Assembly (NCBI GenBank): GCA_903884125.1
Contig: CAISDR010000412.1
Location: forward strand, 1 to 12,863
DNA length: 12,863 bases
Reading direction: 5' to 3'
Origin: an uncultured bacterium
Lineage (GTDB): Bacteria; Pseudomonadota; Alphaproteobacteria; CAISDR01
Below are positions 1-7,498 of the stretch, piece after piece. The position numbers and the translations under genes were made by a program. Under the pieces are notes generated by a model. The model saw only the letters and a program-made list of their open reading frames with translations, had not been told where the DNA came from and searched no databases. Each line of letters begins with the position of its first letter. Position 1 is the first letter of the stretch.

Positions 1-1
1 C

Positions 2-40
2 GGCCCGAATCGATCTTCCTGGCTGGAGACCGACACGTGA
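2..40 (+). CDS. possible 3' end of an upstream gene (fragment)
   Basis: A reading frame open from the left edge gives 12 residues (ending SSWLETDT) and stops at TGA 38-40. That stop overlaps the GTG start of the next gene in a GTGA arrangement, the pattern expected for translationally coupled genes. In planctomycetes a DUF1501 gene often follows a DUF1549/DUF1553 cytochrome-like gene, which would fit, but 12 residues are too few to identify a family. The frame of the next gene is also open to the edge, so this fragment is only a suggestion. Confidence 0.25.
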   Translation, partial: GPNRSSWLETDT

Positions 41-1471
41 CAGTTAATTTGGTGCATCTTCCCTTTTCTCGGCGACAGTTGTTGCAGTTTGGCGGAATCC
101 CCACCTTAGGGCTGTCGTTACCAGGATTGTTGAAAGCTGGAGAATTGCGAGCGGGGCTGGGAGATCGTGCTCGGGTGCAGAATCCCGAACGATCTTGTCT
201 CTTCATCGTGCAATATGGCGGCGCAAGTCAGATTGATAGTTTCGACCCCAAACCACTTGCTCCCGAAGATGTGCGGGGGGCCCTATCAACCGATTGCGAC
301 TCGAACACCGGGCTTAGAAATCTGCGAACTCTTGCCTCAACTGGCTCTACAATCAGATAAATTCACGATCATCCGTTCGATGACACATGGGAATGGCGGA
401 CACGACGGCGGGATGCACGTGGCAATGACAGGCCATTCGGTTCCGAAGATTGATACCCCCTATATCGGTTCAGTTGTTTCACGCGTTCGGCCGTCGACCC
501 GGAATATGCCGTCGTACGTCTGGCTGCAAAACCTGGCGGGTGATGTAGAACCTCGGTATCTCAAAGGAGGATTTCTTGGTTCCGCTTACAGCCCGCTGCG
601 GGTCGGGAACGATCTGGATAACCCAAGTGTTCCCGAATTCCGATTTTCGGCATTTGACCCACCGGCAGGAACGTCGACAGAACAACTGCTGATGCGTAGA
701 CAGTTACTTCAACGTCTGGAGAATTCGGTCCATTCTGCGGATCTTACAAACGGTACGGATGTCGTGGGGCGAACTATAGGACCGTTTGCCGAATTCGGTC
801 GATTTCAAGAAAAGGCTATCGATCTGGTGACGGGTACGGAAGCACGGTCTGCATTCGATGTGACACGTGAGTCAGACAAAGTCCGTGACCGTTACGGGCG
901 CCATCCGTTGGGGCAAAATCTGTTAATGGCCCGGCGATTGATCGAAGCAGGAGTGCGACTGGTTAACGCCACCGCCTGGTGCGGACTCTCCGAAGGAGAA
1001 AAGTTTACGAACGTCCAGACATGGGACATGCACGGACCGGGAGCGGCTGCACATCTGGGAAGTATTTTTGGAACGGGTTCGTACGGTTTAGGATTTGCGT
1101 TACCGCGAATCGATCAGTCGGTCTCGGCGCTCCTTGAAGATCTCGATGACCGAGGGTTATTGGAGAGGACGCTCGTGGTATTGGTTGGTGAATTTGGTCG
1201 CTCGCCAAAAGTCAGCAACCAGGGTCGCGATCACTGGCCCGCCTGTTATTCGGCGCTCTTGGCAGGGGCTGGAATCCGTCCAGGAACGGTATATGGGTCG
1301 TCCGATTTACAGGGGGCGTACGTTCGGGAAAGCCCCGTGTCACCCGAAGACTTCAGTGCCACGCTGTATCGAGCCTTAGGAATCGATCCCGGCACGCGAC
1401 TTGGTCTGGACGGTTTCACTCACCCTGCCAGCGCTGGCCAGTCGATCGAAGAGCTGCTGTCGGCCAAGTGA
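37..1471 (+). pseudogene. DUF1501 domain protein, Tat-exported, broken by a 1-base frameshift
   Basis: DUF1501 proteins are abundant in planctomycetes, belong to the alkaline phosphatase/sulfatase-like superfamily, and are mostly of unproven substrate. Two overlapping frames make one protein: residues 1 to about 80 from the frame starting at GTG 37, the rest from the next frame to TGA 1471. Joined, it is about 477 residues, normal for the family. Near the N-terminus SRRQLLQ plus a hydrophobic stretch is a Tat signal. Family motifs are in order: QYGGASQIDSFDPKP, then MTHGNGGHDGG..MTGH (possible metal-binding His/Asp), WDMHG, and GEFGRSP..GRDHWP near the C-terminus. The GTG start has GGAG at 25-28, eight bases upstream, although the frame is open to the left edge. 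The frameshift lies in G6 at 275-280; removing one G restores DVRGPYQPIATRTPG. It may be a sequencing error rather than true decay. Its character differs from all genes to the right. Confidence 0.88.
275..280 (+). other. frameshift site in a G6 homopolymer
   Basis: Six consecutive G bases precede CCC within the DUF1501 gene. With five G the codons read through as V-R-G-P-Y-Q, joining the two halves of a conserved protein without loss of any motif. With six G the first frame ends at TAA 358-360. A single inserted G in a homopolymer is the commonest error of several sequencing methods, so an artefact is as likely as a mutation. Confidence 0.8.
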
Positions 1472-1536
1472 ATTTGCGACTCGGCTGTTAGGAGCGAATG
1501 AGATTTGCGTAACTTGTCCAAACAATTCGAAAGGGC

Positions 1537-1677
1537 CTAATTCCATGTCGAACCGCTTCGCCCATTTGATTGGTAACGACGTCGCTGGCGGGCCAGTTCA
1601 TCGCCGGTCGGCTGGCACAGGGCCTCCACATTGGGGATTGAATTATTAGGCATAGATGCGGTTTGGGTGGTGGTCAT
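1537..1677 (-). CDS. possible truncated N-terminus of a divergent gene
   Basis: On the minus strand an ATG at 1677 opens a 46-residue frame ending at TAG (1539-1537). It starts MTTTQTASMPNNSIPNVEAL and continues with a charged LARQRRRY segment. A GAGG sequence lies five bases before the ATG, and a TATAAT box on the same strand (1711-1706) lies at a sensible distance upstream. I do not recognise the protein. The last six to ten residues may belong to the other side of the suspected junction, in which case this is the severed 5' end of a longer gene divergent from the GST gene. It could also be a chance frame. Confidence 0.3.
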   Translation of the reverse strand: MTTTQTASMPNNSIPNVEALCQPTGDELARQRRRYQSNGRSGSTWN

Positions 1678-1701
1678 TTCGGCCTCAAATTTCCCAAATG
1701 A

Positions 1702-1711
1702 TATAATTATA
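1702..1711. promoter_or_regulatory. palindromic TATAATTATA, possible -10 boxes on both strands
   Basis: The ten bases TATAATTATA read the same on both strands and contain a perfect TATAAT hexamer in each direction. On the plus strand this is about 60 bases before the GST-like gene; on the minus strand it is about 30 bases before the possible divergent start at 1677. No good TTGACA-like -35 element is seen at 16-18 bases on either side, so it may be a chance AT-rich block or a promoter needing an activator. Confidence 0.4.
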
Positions 1712-1767
1712 GTTCATTTCCCCGCAAGACCCCTTATTCTGGGCTGCAGGCGATTTGGGAGTAACCA

Positions 1768-2409
1768 TTGTTCAAACTGCGCTACACGCCTATTGCGGGC
1801 TATGTCCACAGTGTTGAGGCCGTGATCAATCACGCGGGGCTGCGCGCTTTGGTAGCGCCGGTTCCGACCAGGCCTTATGACCCAGAAACAACCCTAGGCG
1901 CGGAAAACCCACTGGGCACTGTCCCCACTTTAATACAGCCGGACGGCACGGCATTATTTGGCGGGCCGGTTATATATGAATTTCTGGATAGTCAGCATGA
2001 CGCGACAAAACTTTACCCATGCCAAGGACCATCGCGCTTTAGGGTCTTGCGGCAGGCATGGGCGGCGGATGGTCTCTTTGATGCAACCGTAAGAATTATT
2101 GTTGAAAGCTGGGAGCCCCAAGACACGCAACGTCCCCACTGGACAGCACGCAACTGGACCAAGATCGAGCGGGTACTGGATCATCTAAATCAGGATGCTG
2201 CCGGATGGACCGGCCTTGATATCGGTCAGTTACGGACCCAGGGAGCAATATCCTTTCTGGAACTGAAATATCCAGTTCTGAAGCAAGCGGCCCTAGGCGT
2301 GCCCGCAAGTTTTAACTGGCGTGAACTATACCGCGACCTGTCGTTTTGGTTTGATCGGATCACGCAAAATCCCATCTTCACGACACCGCTTCTGGGCCCC
2401 AGTATTTAG
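1768..2409 (+). CDS. glutathione S-transferase family protein
   Basis: This 213-residue protein has the GST fold: an N-terminal thioredoxin-like domain (about residues 1-76) and an alpha-helical C-terminal domain. The clearest mark is NPLGTVPTL at residues 47-55, holding the cis-proline (P53) of the glutathione site, followed by DGTALFGGPVIYEFLD. In typical members the segment after the Leu/Phe is (D/E)-S, which holds the gamma-glutamyl group of glutathione; here it is Gly-Gly-Pro, so glutathione binding may be weak or altered. The TTG start is chosen because GGGAG at 1757-1761 lies six bases upstream; no ATG is as well placed. It is the first of four genes in the same direction (small protein, MFS transporter, TonB receptor), which suggests a role in using or detoxifying an imported compound. 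The substrate cannot be told. Confidence 0.85.
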   Translation: MFKLRYTPIAGYVHSVEAVINHAGLRALVAPVPTRPYDPETTLGAENPLGTVPTLIQPDGTALFGGPVIYEFLDSQHDATKLYPCQGPSRFRVLRQAWAADGLFDATVRIIVESWEPQDTQRPHWTARNWTKIERVLDHLNQDAAGWTGLDIGQLRTQGAISFLELKYPVLKQAALGVPASFNWRELYRDLSFWFDRITQNPIFTTPLLGPSI

Positions 2410-2460
2410 TCTCGGCAAGATCATGGATACCGCTGATATCTAAACATCAGGAAATTGAAT

Positions 2461-2766
2461 ATGAGCAAAGAAAAATCTCAGGCAATCAAGCTTCCGCGCC
2501 AGTCAAAGGGAAAGCGACCGCAGTTTTTCAATGACCCAGCTGTTGATCACCTGATGGCCATGGTTTTGGAATTGTCGGCAGAACTGACAACGGTCTATGC
2601 CAAAGTCGATACGCTTGAACGCCTTCTGGACAAGGCAGGCATTATAGATCGCACAATTGCCCTGGGCTATCACCCAGATGCCGAGGAAGAAGCCGAGCGT
2701 ACGAAATGGCGAGACCTTTTTCTTGAACGACTGTTCAGAACCTGGCGGGCTGAACGTCCGGACTAA
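2461..2766 (+). CDS. small conserved hypothetical protein with a coiled-coil segment
   Basis: The protein has 101 residues, no signal peptide and no membrane segment, so it is probably cytoplasmic. A basic N-terminus (residues 1-20) leads to FFNDPAVDHLMAMVLELSAEL and then a leucine-rich, heptad-like stretch (about 30-58, ending DTLERLLDKAG), followed by an acidic patch (DAEEEAE, 73-79) and a charged C-terminal helix with three Trp/Phe positions. I recall similar small proteins beside transporters and TonB receptors in alphaproteobacteria, but no function is known to me. The ATG at 2461 has AGGA at 2449-2452, eight bases upstream, and is preferred over an in-frame TTG two codons earlier. It sits 51 bases after the GST-like gene and 72 bases before the transporter gene, probably in one transcript. 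Confidence 0.75.
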   Translation: MSKEKSQAIKLPRQSKGKRPQFFNDPAVDHLMAMVLELSAELTTVYAKVDTLERLLDKAGIIDRTIALGYHPDAEEEAERTKWRDLFLERLFRTWRAERPD

Positions 2767-2838
2767 CAAGTATTTTTCAGGTCAGCTGAATGCAAAAGAT
2801 ACGCCAGCGTCAGACGCCACCAACCCAGGAAGTCCATC

Positions 2839-4239
2839 GTGAGCCAACTGCCAGATACAGACGCACTCGACCCGAATCCCGATGCAGATGGTGCATGGCC
2901 CAAACCATCAATCGCCTGGTATGCAGTTGGCATCCTTTCGCTGGCCTATGCCTTTGCGATTCTGGACCGATCCATACTTTCGCTGTTGGTACAGCCGATT
3001 GAACGCGATCTGGCAATCAATGATACTCAAATGGGCCTGTTGAGTGGCCTTGCCTTTGGACTATTTTACGCGACGCTTGGCGTGCCGATCGGCTGGCTTG
3101 CAGACAGGACATCGCGCCGAAACATCATAGGTGTCGGTATCGCGCTCTGGTCAATTGCCACAGCTTCCTGCGGCATGGCAAACACCTATCTCCAATTATT
3201 TTTCTCCCGCATGACGGTAGGCGTTGGTGAAGCAACGCTTGGACCATCGGCCTCATCGATGATTGCTGATCTTTTTTCTCCAAAAGATCGCCCAAAAGCA
3301 TTTGGCATCTATGTCATGGGGACGGCGTTCGGCACCGGACTATCAGCACTGATGGGGGCACTGGTGATTGGTCTGCTATCAGCCCATGGTGATTATGATG
3401 TACCGGTTTTAGGGATCATCCGATCCTGGCAGGCGGTATTTTTTATTGTCGGCCTTCCAGGCCTTGTGGTTGCGGCCCTGGTGATGACAGTACCCGAGCC
3501 GGTTCGCCGTGGTCGCCTGAACAAAGCTGGCAATGCGTCGATCATGGATGTTCTGCGATTTATGGCCAGCCGGAAAATGGCCTATGCCTGTTCCTTTCTG
3601 GGACCCATCTTCATTATAATGGCGATTTATGGATCAATTGCCTGGTCTGCATCATTTTTCATCCGCGCCTATGGCTGGTCGCCGCAGCAATATGGATATG
3701 TGTCCGCCCCGCTAAGCACGCTGGCGGGCGTCATCAGCGCTCTGTCGTCCGGGTTCGTCACCACATATTTTTCCAGACGCGACAAACATACCGGACCGAT
3801 TATGACCATCTTGCTGGGTGTCATTGGATCCACGCTCGCGCACGTGATGATGCCTTTTTCCCCAAATGGGGCAATCGCATTTGGCTTCAGCTTTGCCGGC
3901 TCTCTATTTGCCAACTGGCCTTCAGCTGCAGCTTTCACGGCGCTAAACCAGATTACTCCTAACGAGATGCGTGCTCAGATCACCGCACTTTATAATCTTA
4001 CAATTGGCCTGACCGGCCTGACACTGGGGCCGCTGATTGTGGGTATTCTTACTGACTATGTTTTCGCTGACCCGAAAATGGTCGGCTATTCATTGGGGGC
4101 CACCTATGGCGGGTGCGGCATAATGGGTGTGACAATTATATTGCTTGGACACAAAAGCTTTGCCGCGGCCAGCAGATCCGTCATTTGGGAAGATAATTCG
4201 ATCAAAGGACGGACCAATGATGCACAAGTGCAACGCTGA
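2839..4239 (+). CDS. MFS transporter, spinster-like
   Basis: A 466-residue inner-membrane transporter of the major facilitator superfamily, with about twelve hydrophobic segments in two halves. The first membrane helix (about 28-50) carries AILDRSILS, as in spinster-like members. The MFS signature between helices 2 and 3 is present as GWLADRTSRR at residues 85-94. Other family-like segments are VGEATLGPSASSMIADLF (129-146) and the polar region around PEPVRRGR between the two halves. Length is normal. The GTG start has AGGAAG at 2827-2832, six bases upstream. Spinster-like MFS genes next to TonB receptors are common in sphingomonads and are thought to move organic acids or aromatic compounds across the inner membrane, but the substrate here is unknown. 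Its place just before the outer-membrane receptor suggests that the two move the same compound in succession. Confidence 0.92.
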   Translation: MSQLPDTDALDPNPDADGAWPKPSIAWYAVGILSLAYAFAILDRSILSLLVQPIERDLAINDTQMGLLSGLAFGLFYATLGVPIGWLADRTSRRNIIGVGIALWSIATASCGMANTYLQLFFSRMTVGVGEATLGPSASSMIADLFSPKDRPKAFGIYVMGTAFGTGLSALMGALVIGLLSAHGDYDVPVLGIIRSWQAVFFIVGLPGLVVAALVMTVPEPVRRGRLNKAGNASIMDVLRFMASRKMAYACSFLGPIFIIMAIYGSIAWSASFFIRAYGWSPQQYGYVSAPLSTLAGVISALSSGFVTTYFSRRDKHTGPIMTILLGVIGSTLAHVMMPFSPNGAIAFGFSFAGSLFANWPSAAAFTALNQITPNEMRAQITALYNLTIGLTGLTLGPLIVGILTDYVFADPKMVGYSLGATYGGCGIMGVTIILLGHKSFAAASRSVIWEDNSIKGRTNDAQVQR

Positions 4240-4264
4240 CACCTGTGTCATAACACTGTCATAA
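4238..4264 (+). promoter_or_regulatory. small repeats before the TonB receptor, possible operator
   Basis: Starting on the stop codon of the transporter gene, the sequence holds GACAC-CT-GTGTC (4238-4249), a 5-base inverted repeat with a two-base centre, overlapping two exact copies of TGTCATAA at 4246-4253 and 4257-4264, eleven bases apart (one helical turn). Such an arrangement could bind a regulator on one DNA face and would sit about 65 to 90 bases before the receptor start. No clear sigma-70 promoter is visible beside it. This may also be chance. Confidence 0.3.
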
Positions 4265-4327
4265 GATCGAAATCACAATGTAACAGGCCGGGCCTATTTT
4301 CCCATAATTTGAAAGGGGAATCAAAAA

Positions 4328-6670
4328 ATGGCTCGGAACTTCGGTCTGATGGTCAGTATATTGGCATTGAGTGCCGCAACTTCGTCCTATGCACAAACGG
4401 TCGCCGATGCATCAAAGCGCAATAAAGGCGATCAGGAACTGGAGGAAGTCGTCGTCACTGGAACGCGTGGTATCGCTGCGGAAACTGCCCCTTTTAAAGC
4501 GTCATTGCTGACCAGCCAGCCACAATCAATTGTCAACCGGACATTCATTGAGCAGGCAGTAGCACTGACGGGCGATTCAACTGCAATTGTTGCGCTGACG
4601 CCCTCGGCATCGGGCTCCGCGGCAGCAAACGGCCCGGGATTAAGCGAGTCCAAAAATACGCTGCGTGGCTTTGGCGATGGCAGTTTCAATCAGACCTTTG
4701 ACGGCATCCCTTATGGGGATACCAACGGTCCGACCCACCATTCAACGTCATTTTTTCCAGCAGCGGTCATCGGCGAAGTGGTCGTTGACCGTGGCCCCGG
4801 TTATGCCGGGGACCTGGGCATGGCCAATTACGGCGGAAATGTGAAGCTGCTGTCGTTAAATCTGTCCGACGATTTCCGTTTTCGTGAAACAGCCGGTTAC
4901 GGCACATGGAACACTTTTACATCAATTACCCAGGTTCAGTCTGGTTCGATTGCTGCTTTAAACAATGCCCGCTTTGTGGCGAATTTTCTCTATATCGATA
5001 CAGACGGGGCGCTGAGTTATTCTAAAGCAAACGAGCACAACGAAACAATCAAGGGTGAAATCCCGATCAATAACTTGTGGAAAGTTACGCTCTACGGCAT
5101 TCATAACGAAACCCTGAACTACAAACCGGATGGATCGTCGGGGATCACGCTGGCGCAGGCGGCGGCATTCGGAAAAGACTTCTGGATGACAGGCACACCA
5201 GGCATTCCAACCTATTACAAATATAATCCACAGTTCAAACGTACGGATTTCGAATACATAAAAGTTGATCGGGATTTAGCTGATGGCTGGTCCGGTTCAT
5301 CGCAGGCATATAGCTATTACTATTCAAACAAGACGCGCGAGCCCTATGACAATTTCTCGGCCTATCCCTATGCGCCGACAATTGACTTTACCTCGCGCAC
5401 TATAACACAGGGTCTGTTTACCAAATTCACCAGCAAAGGCATTTTCACCAATCCGAACCAAGCTTTCACCGGCTTGGCACAGACCGGCAATGTCGCAACC
5501 GGTATTCCGGGGTTTGACAAGCTGAACCGCTACCGCGTGTTTGGTGACGTCACGCGGGCCAATAAGGAGTTTTCTTTTGGCACGCTGAAGACTGGTCTGT
5601 GGCTTGAAGAAGCCTATACCGACCGCCACAATTTTAATATTGATCTTGTTACCGGTAGCAATAACTATGATCTTGGATCATCGTACATCTGTAATGTAGG
5701 CACAAAATCTGGATGTGGTACCGGATTTACAACACCACGCACCAACGTCGTTTTCTTTGAAAAATCCGGCTGGGGACAATATCAGCCATTTGTTGATTTC
5801 GAGTGGCATGCAACTGACAAATTGACGATCACACCCGGCCTGAAATTCATGTGGGACCGGATCGATGTTCAGGGATTGCCGATCAAGACACCCAATGGTT
5901 TTTCAAACACCGCAAACACGTATAAGAAGTTCTTGCGGAACCTGAATGTGAACTATCGGTTCGAGGAAAACTGGTCGTTTTATTTCCAATACGCAACAGG
6001 CATGCGTGTTCCGGATATATCAGCGGAATACACAACCAACAATTCGCTGGCTCACCCCAACCCGCAAACCACAACGAACTATCAGGTGGGTACGGTATAT
6101 AACACCGAGCATTTGAACCTGGATGCGGATTTCTACTTCATTGATGCCAAAAACCTTATCCAGTCTACAACAGTAGGATCGGACACCATTGTCACCAATT
6201 TCGGCGGTGCCTTTTTCAAAGGTATTGAAGCTGAAGGCACCTATGCGTTTGATAATGGTACTGCAGTATTTGCCAATGCTTCATACAACTATGCTGAAAA
6301 TCGCCGCTTTGATCCGCTGGCATTCCCAGGTGTGAATGGCAGTCCGGTACCCAAGGCACCGATTGCCACTGCCGCAGTGGGTGCCATGTTGACCATCGGT
6401 GGGTTCACCGGAACCATGGTCGAGAAATGGATCGGTCGGCAATACAACGCCAATGCAAAGCTTGGCCTGATCAACGCCTATGATGAAGCGAACCTGACCC
6501 TTATCTATCGACTGATGGATCACGTAAGGTTCGAGGTTGGTATCTATAACCTGCTTGATCACACTGACATTACTGCGACAACCCAGAAGACACTGCTGCC
6601 AAGCGCAACTGACCAGTTTGTGTTCCAGCCGGGTCGCAACTATCAGGCTTCAGTCCGATTTGACTATTAG
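4328..6670 (+). CDS. TonB-dependent outer-membrane receptor
   Basis: The protein has 780 residues and imports a ligand through the outer membrane using energy from TonB. A signal peptide covers residues 1-22, with a SYA|Q cleavage site. A TonB box follows at residues 39-47 (EEVVVTGTR). The plug domain (about 50-170) has LRGFGDG, FDGIPYGDTNGPTHHSTSFF and GEVVVDRGPGYAGDLG, close to a large family of sphingomonad receptors. The rest is a beta-barrel rich in aromatic, alternating strands, ending QASVRFDY with the expected terminal aromatic residue. Two Cys near residues 457 and 464 may close an outer loop. AGGGGA at 4314-4319 lies eight bases before the ATG. The 88-base gap after the transporter holds repeats, so the gene may have its own promoter. 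It is followed at once by a terminator. The ligand is unknown. Confidence 0.95.
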   Translation: MARNFGLMVSILALSAATSSYAQTVADASKRNKGDQELEEVVVTGTRGIAAETAPFKASLLTSQPQSIVNRTFIEQAVALTGDSTAIVALTPSASGSAAANGPGLSESKNTLRGFGDGSFNQTFDGIPYGDTNGPTHHSTSFFPAAVIGEVVVDRGPGYAGDLGMANYGGNVKLLSLNLSDDFRFRETAGYGTWNTFTSITQVQSGSIAALNNARFVANFLYIDTDGALSYSKANEHNETIKGEIPINNLWKVTLYGIHNETLNYKPDGSSGITLAQAAAFGKDFWMTGTPGIPTYYKYNPQFKRTDFEYIKVDRDLADGWSGSSQAYSYYYSNKTREPYDNFSAYPYAPTIDFTSRTITQGLFTKFTSKGIFTNPNQAFTGLAQTGNVATGIPGFDKLNRYRVFGDVTRANKEFSFGTLKTGLWLEEAYTDRHNFNIDLVTGSNNYDLGSSYICNVGTKSGCGTGFTTPRTNVVFFEKSGWGQYQPFVDFEWHATDKLTITPGLKFMWDRIDVQGLPIKTPNGFSNTANTYKKFLRNLNVNYRFEENWSFYFQYATGMRVPDISAEYTTNNSLAHPNPQTTTNYQVGTVYNTEHLNLDADFYFIDAKNLIQSTTVGSDTIVTNFGGAFFKGIEAEGTYAFDNGTAVFANASYNYAENRRFDPLAFPGVNGSPVPKAPIATAAVGAMLTIGGFTGTMVEKWIGRQYNANAKLGLINAYDEANLTLIYRLMDHVRFEVGIYNLLDHTDITATTQKTLLPSATDQFVFQPGRNYQASVRFDY

Positions 6671-6695
6671 AGGTTAGTATCCGCATATGACAAAC

Positions 6696-6727
6696 AGGCC
6701 TCGGATGTAAAACATCCGGGGCCTTTT
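6696..6727. terminator. intrinsic terminator between convergent genes
   Basis: A 13-base-pair stem (left arm 6696-6708, right arm 6712-6724, one T-G wobble) with an AAA loop is followed by TTTT at 6724-6727. It lies 25 bases after the TonB receptor stop and four bases beyond the end of soxA on the opposite strand. It should stop plus-strand transcription well. On the minus strand the T run after the hairpin is weaker (TGTTTG), so it may work less well as the end of the sox operon. Confidence 0.85.
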
Positions 6728-6730
6728 GCA

Positions 6731-7498
6731 TCAAGGGCGCACAGCGGGCGTATCCAAGAGCATCCCACGGGCGCGATACATCAGATACACTTCCAGATTG
6801 ATCAGTGATGGCGCGTCAAATGGCGGTGGCTGCGCACGAACACCGCTTATGCAACCGCGCAATCGGCGTTGCAACGAACCGACCGTCTGCCATTCCAGCC
6901 GATATATGGGATAGCCAGTCGGATGCGCCTGGGGAATTATGGCGCCCCCCAGATGTTGTCCGGCCCGCTGGTCATGACATTGCGCGCAGGACAGATTCAA
7001 CTGACCCTGTCGCTGAAAATATATCCGGCGGCCAGTTGCAATCGCACGATCCATTGCAACACCGTGCGGCGGTTCAATCGGCATGCCTGACGATTGAACG
7101 CCAACATAGGTTTCAAGCGCCAGACCATCATGATTTTCCGGTTCAGAAGGACTGGCGCGCTGGCGAAACGTCTGACACTCGGTGATCTTCTGATGCAGCG
7201 AGATAATCCGAACGGTGCCTTTCACAGGCGAAGGATATCGCGCCGCAACGCCACGCATTGAAACTGCTGCATCGCCGTGACAGTCAGCGCACGATTTCTG
7301 CCTGATACCTGCCGCCGTGTTCCATAATGTTTTTCCGTCAGCCACCCAAAGGCTTGCAGGGTTCGACGATGGGTCTGCCTGCATCGCCTGTAATTCCAGC
7401 CCCATAAACCCGCTACCTGGCACGCGATCACCACAAACCGCGGGACTGACGGCGAGTTGAAATGCGAGGGACATCGCAAGCGAAACAGCGGCTCTCAT
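6731..7498 (-). CDS. soxA: SoxA, diheme cytochrome subunit of L-cysteine S-thiosulfotransferase
   Basis: SoxA pairs with SoxX in the periplasm and links thiosulfate (or a similar sulfur compound) oxidatively to the cysteine of SoxY. The 255-residue protein has a signal peptide (about 1-23) and the family segment SGFMGLELQAMQADPSSNPA. Two heme c sites are present: CADCH at 70-74 and CAQCH at 171-175, so this is a diheme type. C108 (ITECQ) is the likely ligand of the first heme. The catalytic cysteine, which carries the persulfide and binds the active heme, is C216 in SLQRRLRGCISGVRAQP. Length is typical. The ATG overlaps the soxZ stop by four bases (ATGA), so translation is coupled. It is the last gene of the operon; the usual neighbour soxB is not found after it, and a terminator hairpin follows. 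Confidence 0.93.
   Translation of the reverse strand: MRAAVSLAMSLAFQLAVSPAVCGDRVPGSGFMGLELQAMQADPSSNPASLWVADGKTLWNTAAGIRQKSCADCHGDAAVSMRGVAARYPSPVKGTVRIISLHQKITECQTFRQRASPSEPENHDGLALETYVGVQSSGMPIEPPHGVAMDRAIATGRRIYFQRQGQLNLSCAQCHDQRAGQHLGGAIIPQAHPTGYPIYRLEWQTVGSLQRRLRGCISGVRAQPPPFDAPSLINLEVYLMYRARGMLLDTPAVRP

Larger units (their letters stand above)
1472..1767. other. 296-base region without a confirmed gene; probable junction of two source genomes
   Basis: This stretch lies between the stop of the planctomycete-type DUF1501 gene and the start of the GST-like gene. A short plus-strand frame (ATG 1545 to TAG 1647-1649, 34 residues) has no recognisable protein character. On the minus strand a frame starting at 1677 looks more like a real N-terminus. 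The right part (1678-1767) holds a palindromic -10 box and the ribosome binding site of the GST gene. No tRNA, inverted-repeat element end or integrase remnant is visible. The point where planctomycete-like sequence gives way to alphaproteobacterial sequence must fall roughly between 1472 and 1610, but cannot be fixed by eye. Confidence 0.5.

Noticed and set aside
1545..1649. Plus-strand frame of 34 codons starting at ATG 1545 after the DUF1501 gene
   Set aside because: There is no ribosome binding site close by and no recognisable protein character; it runs across the suspected junction.
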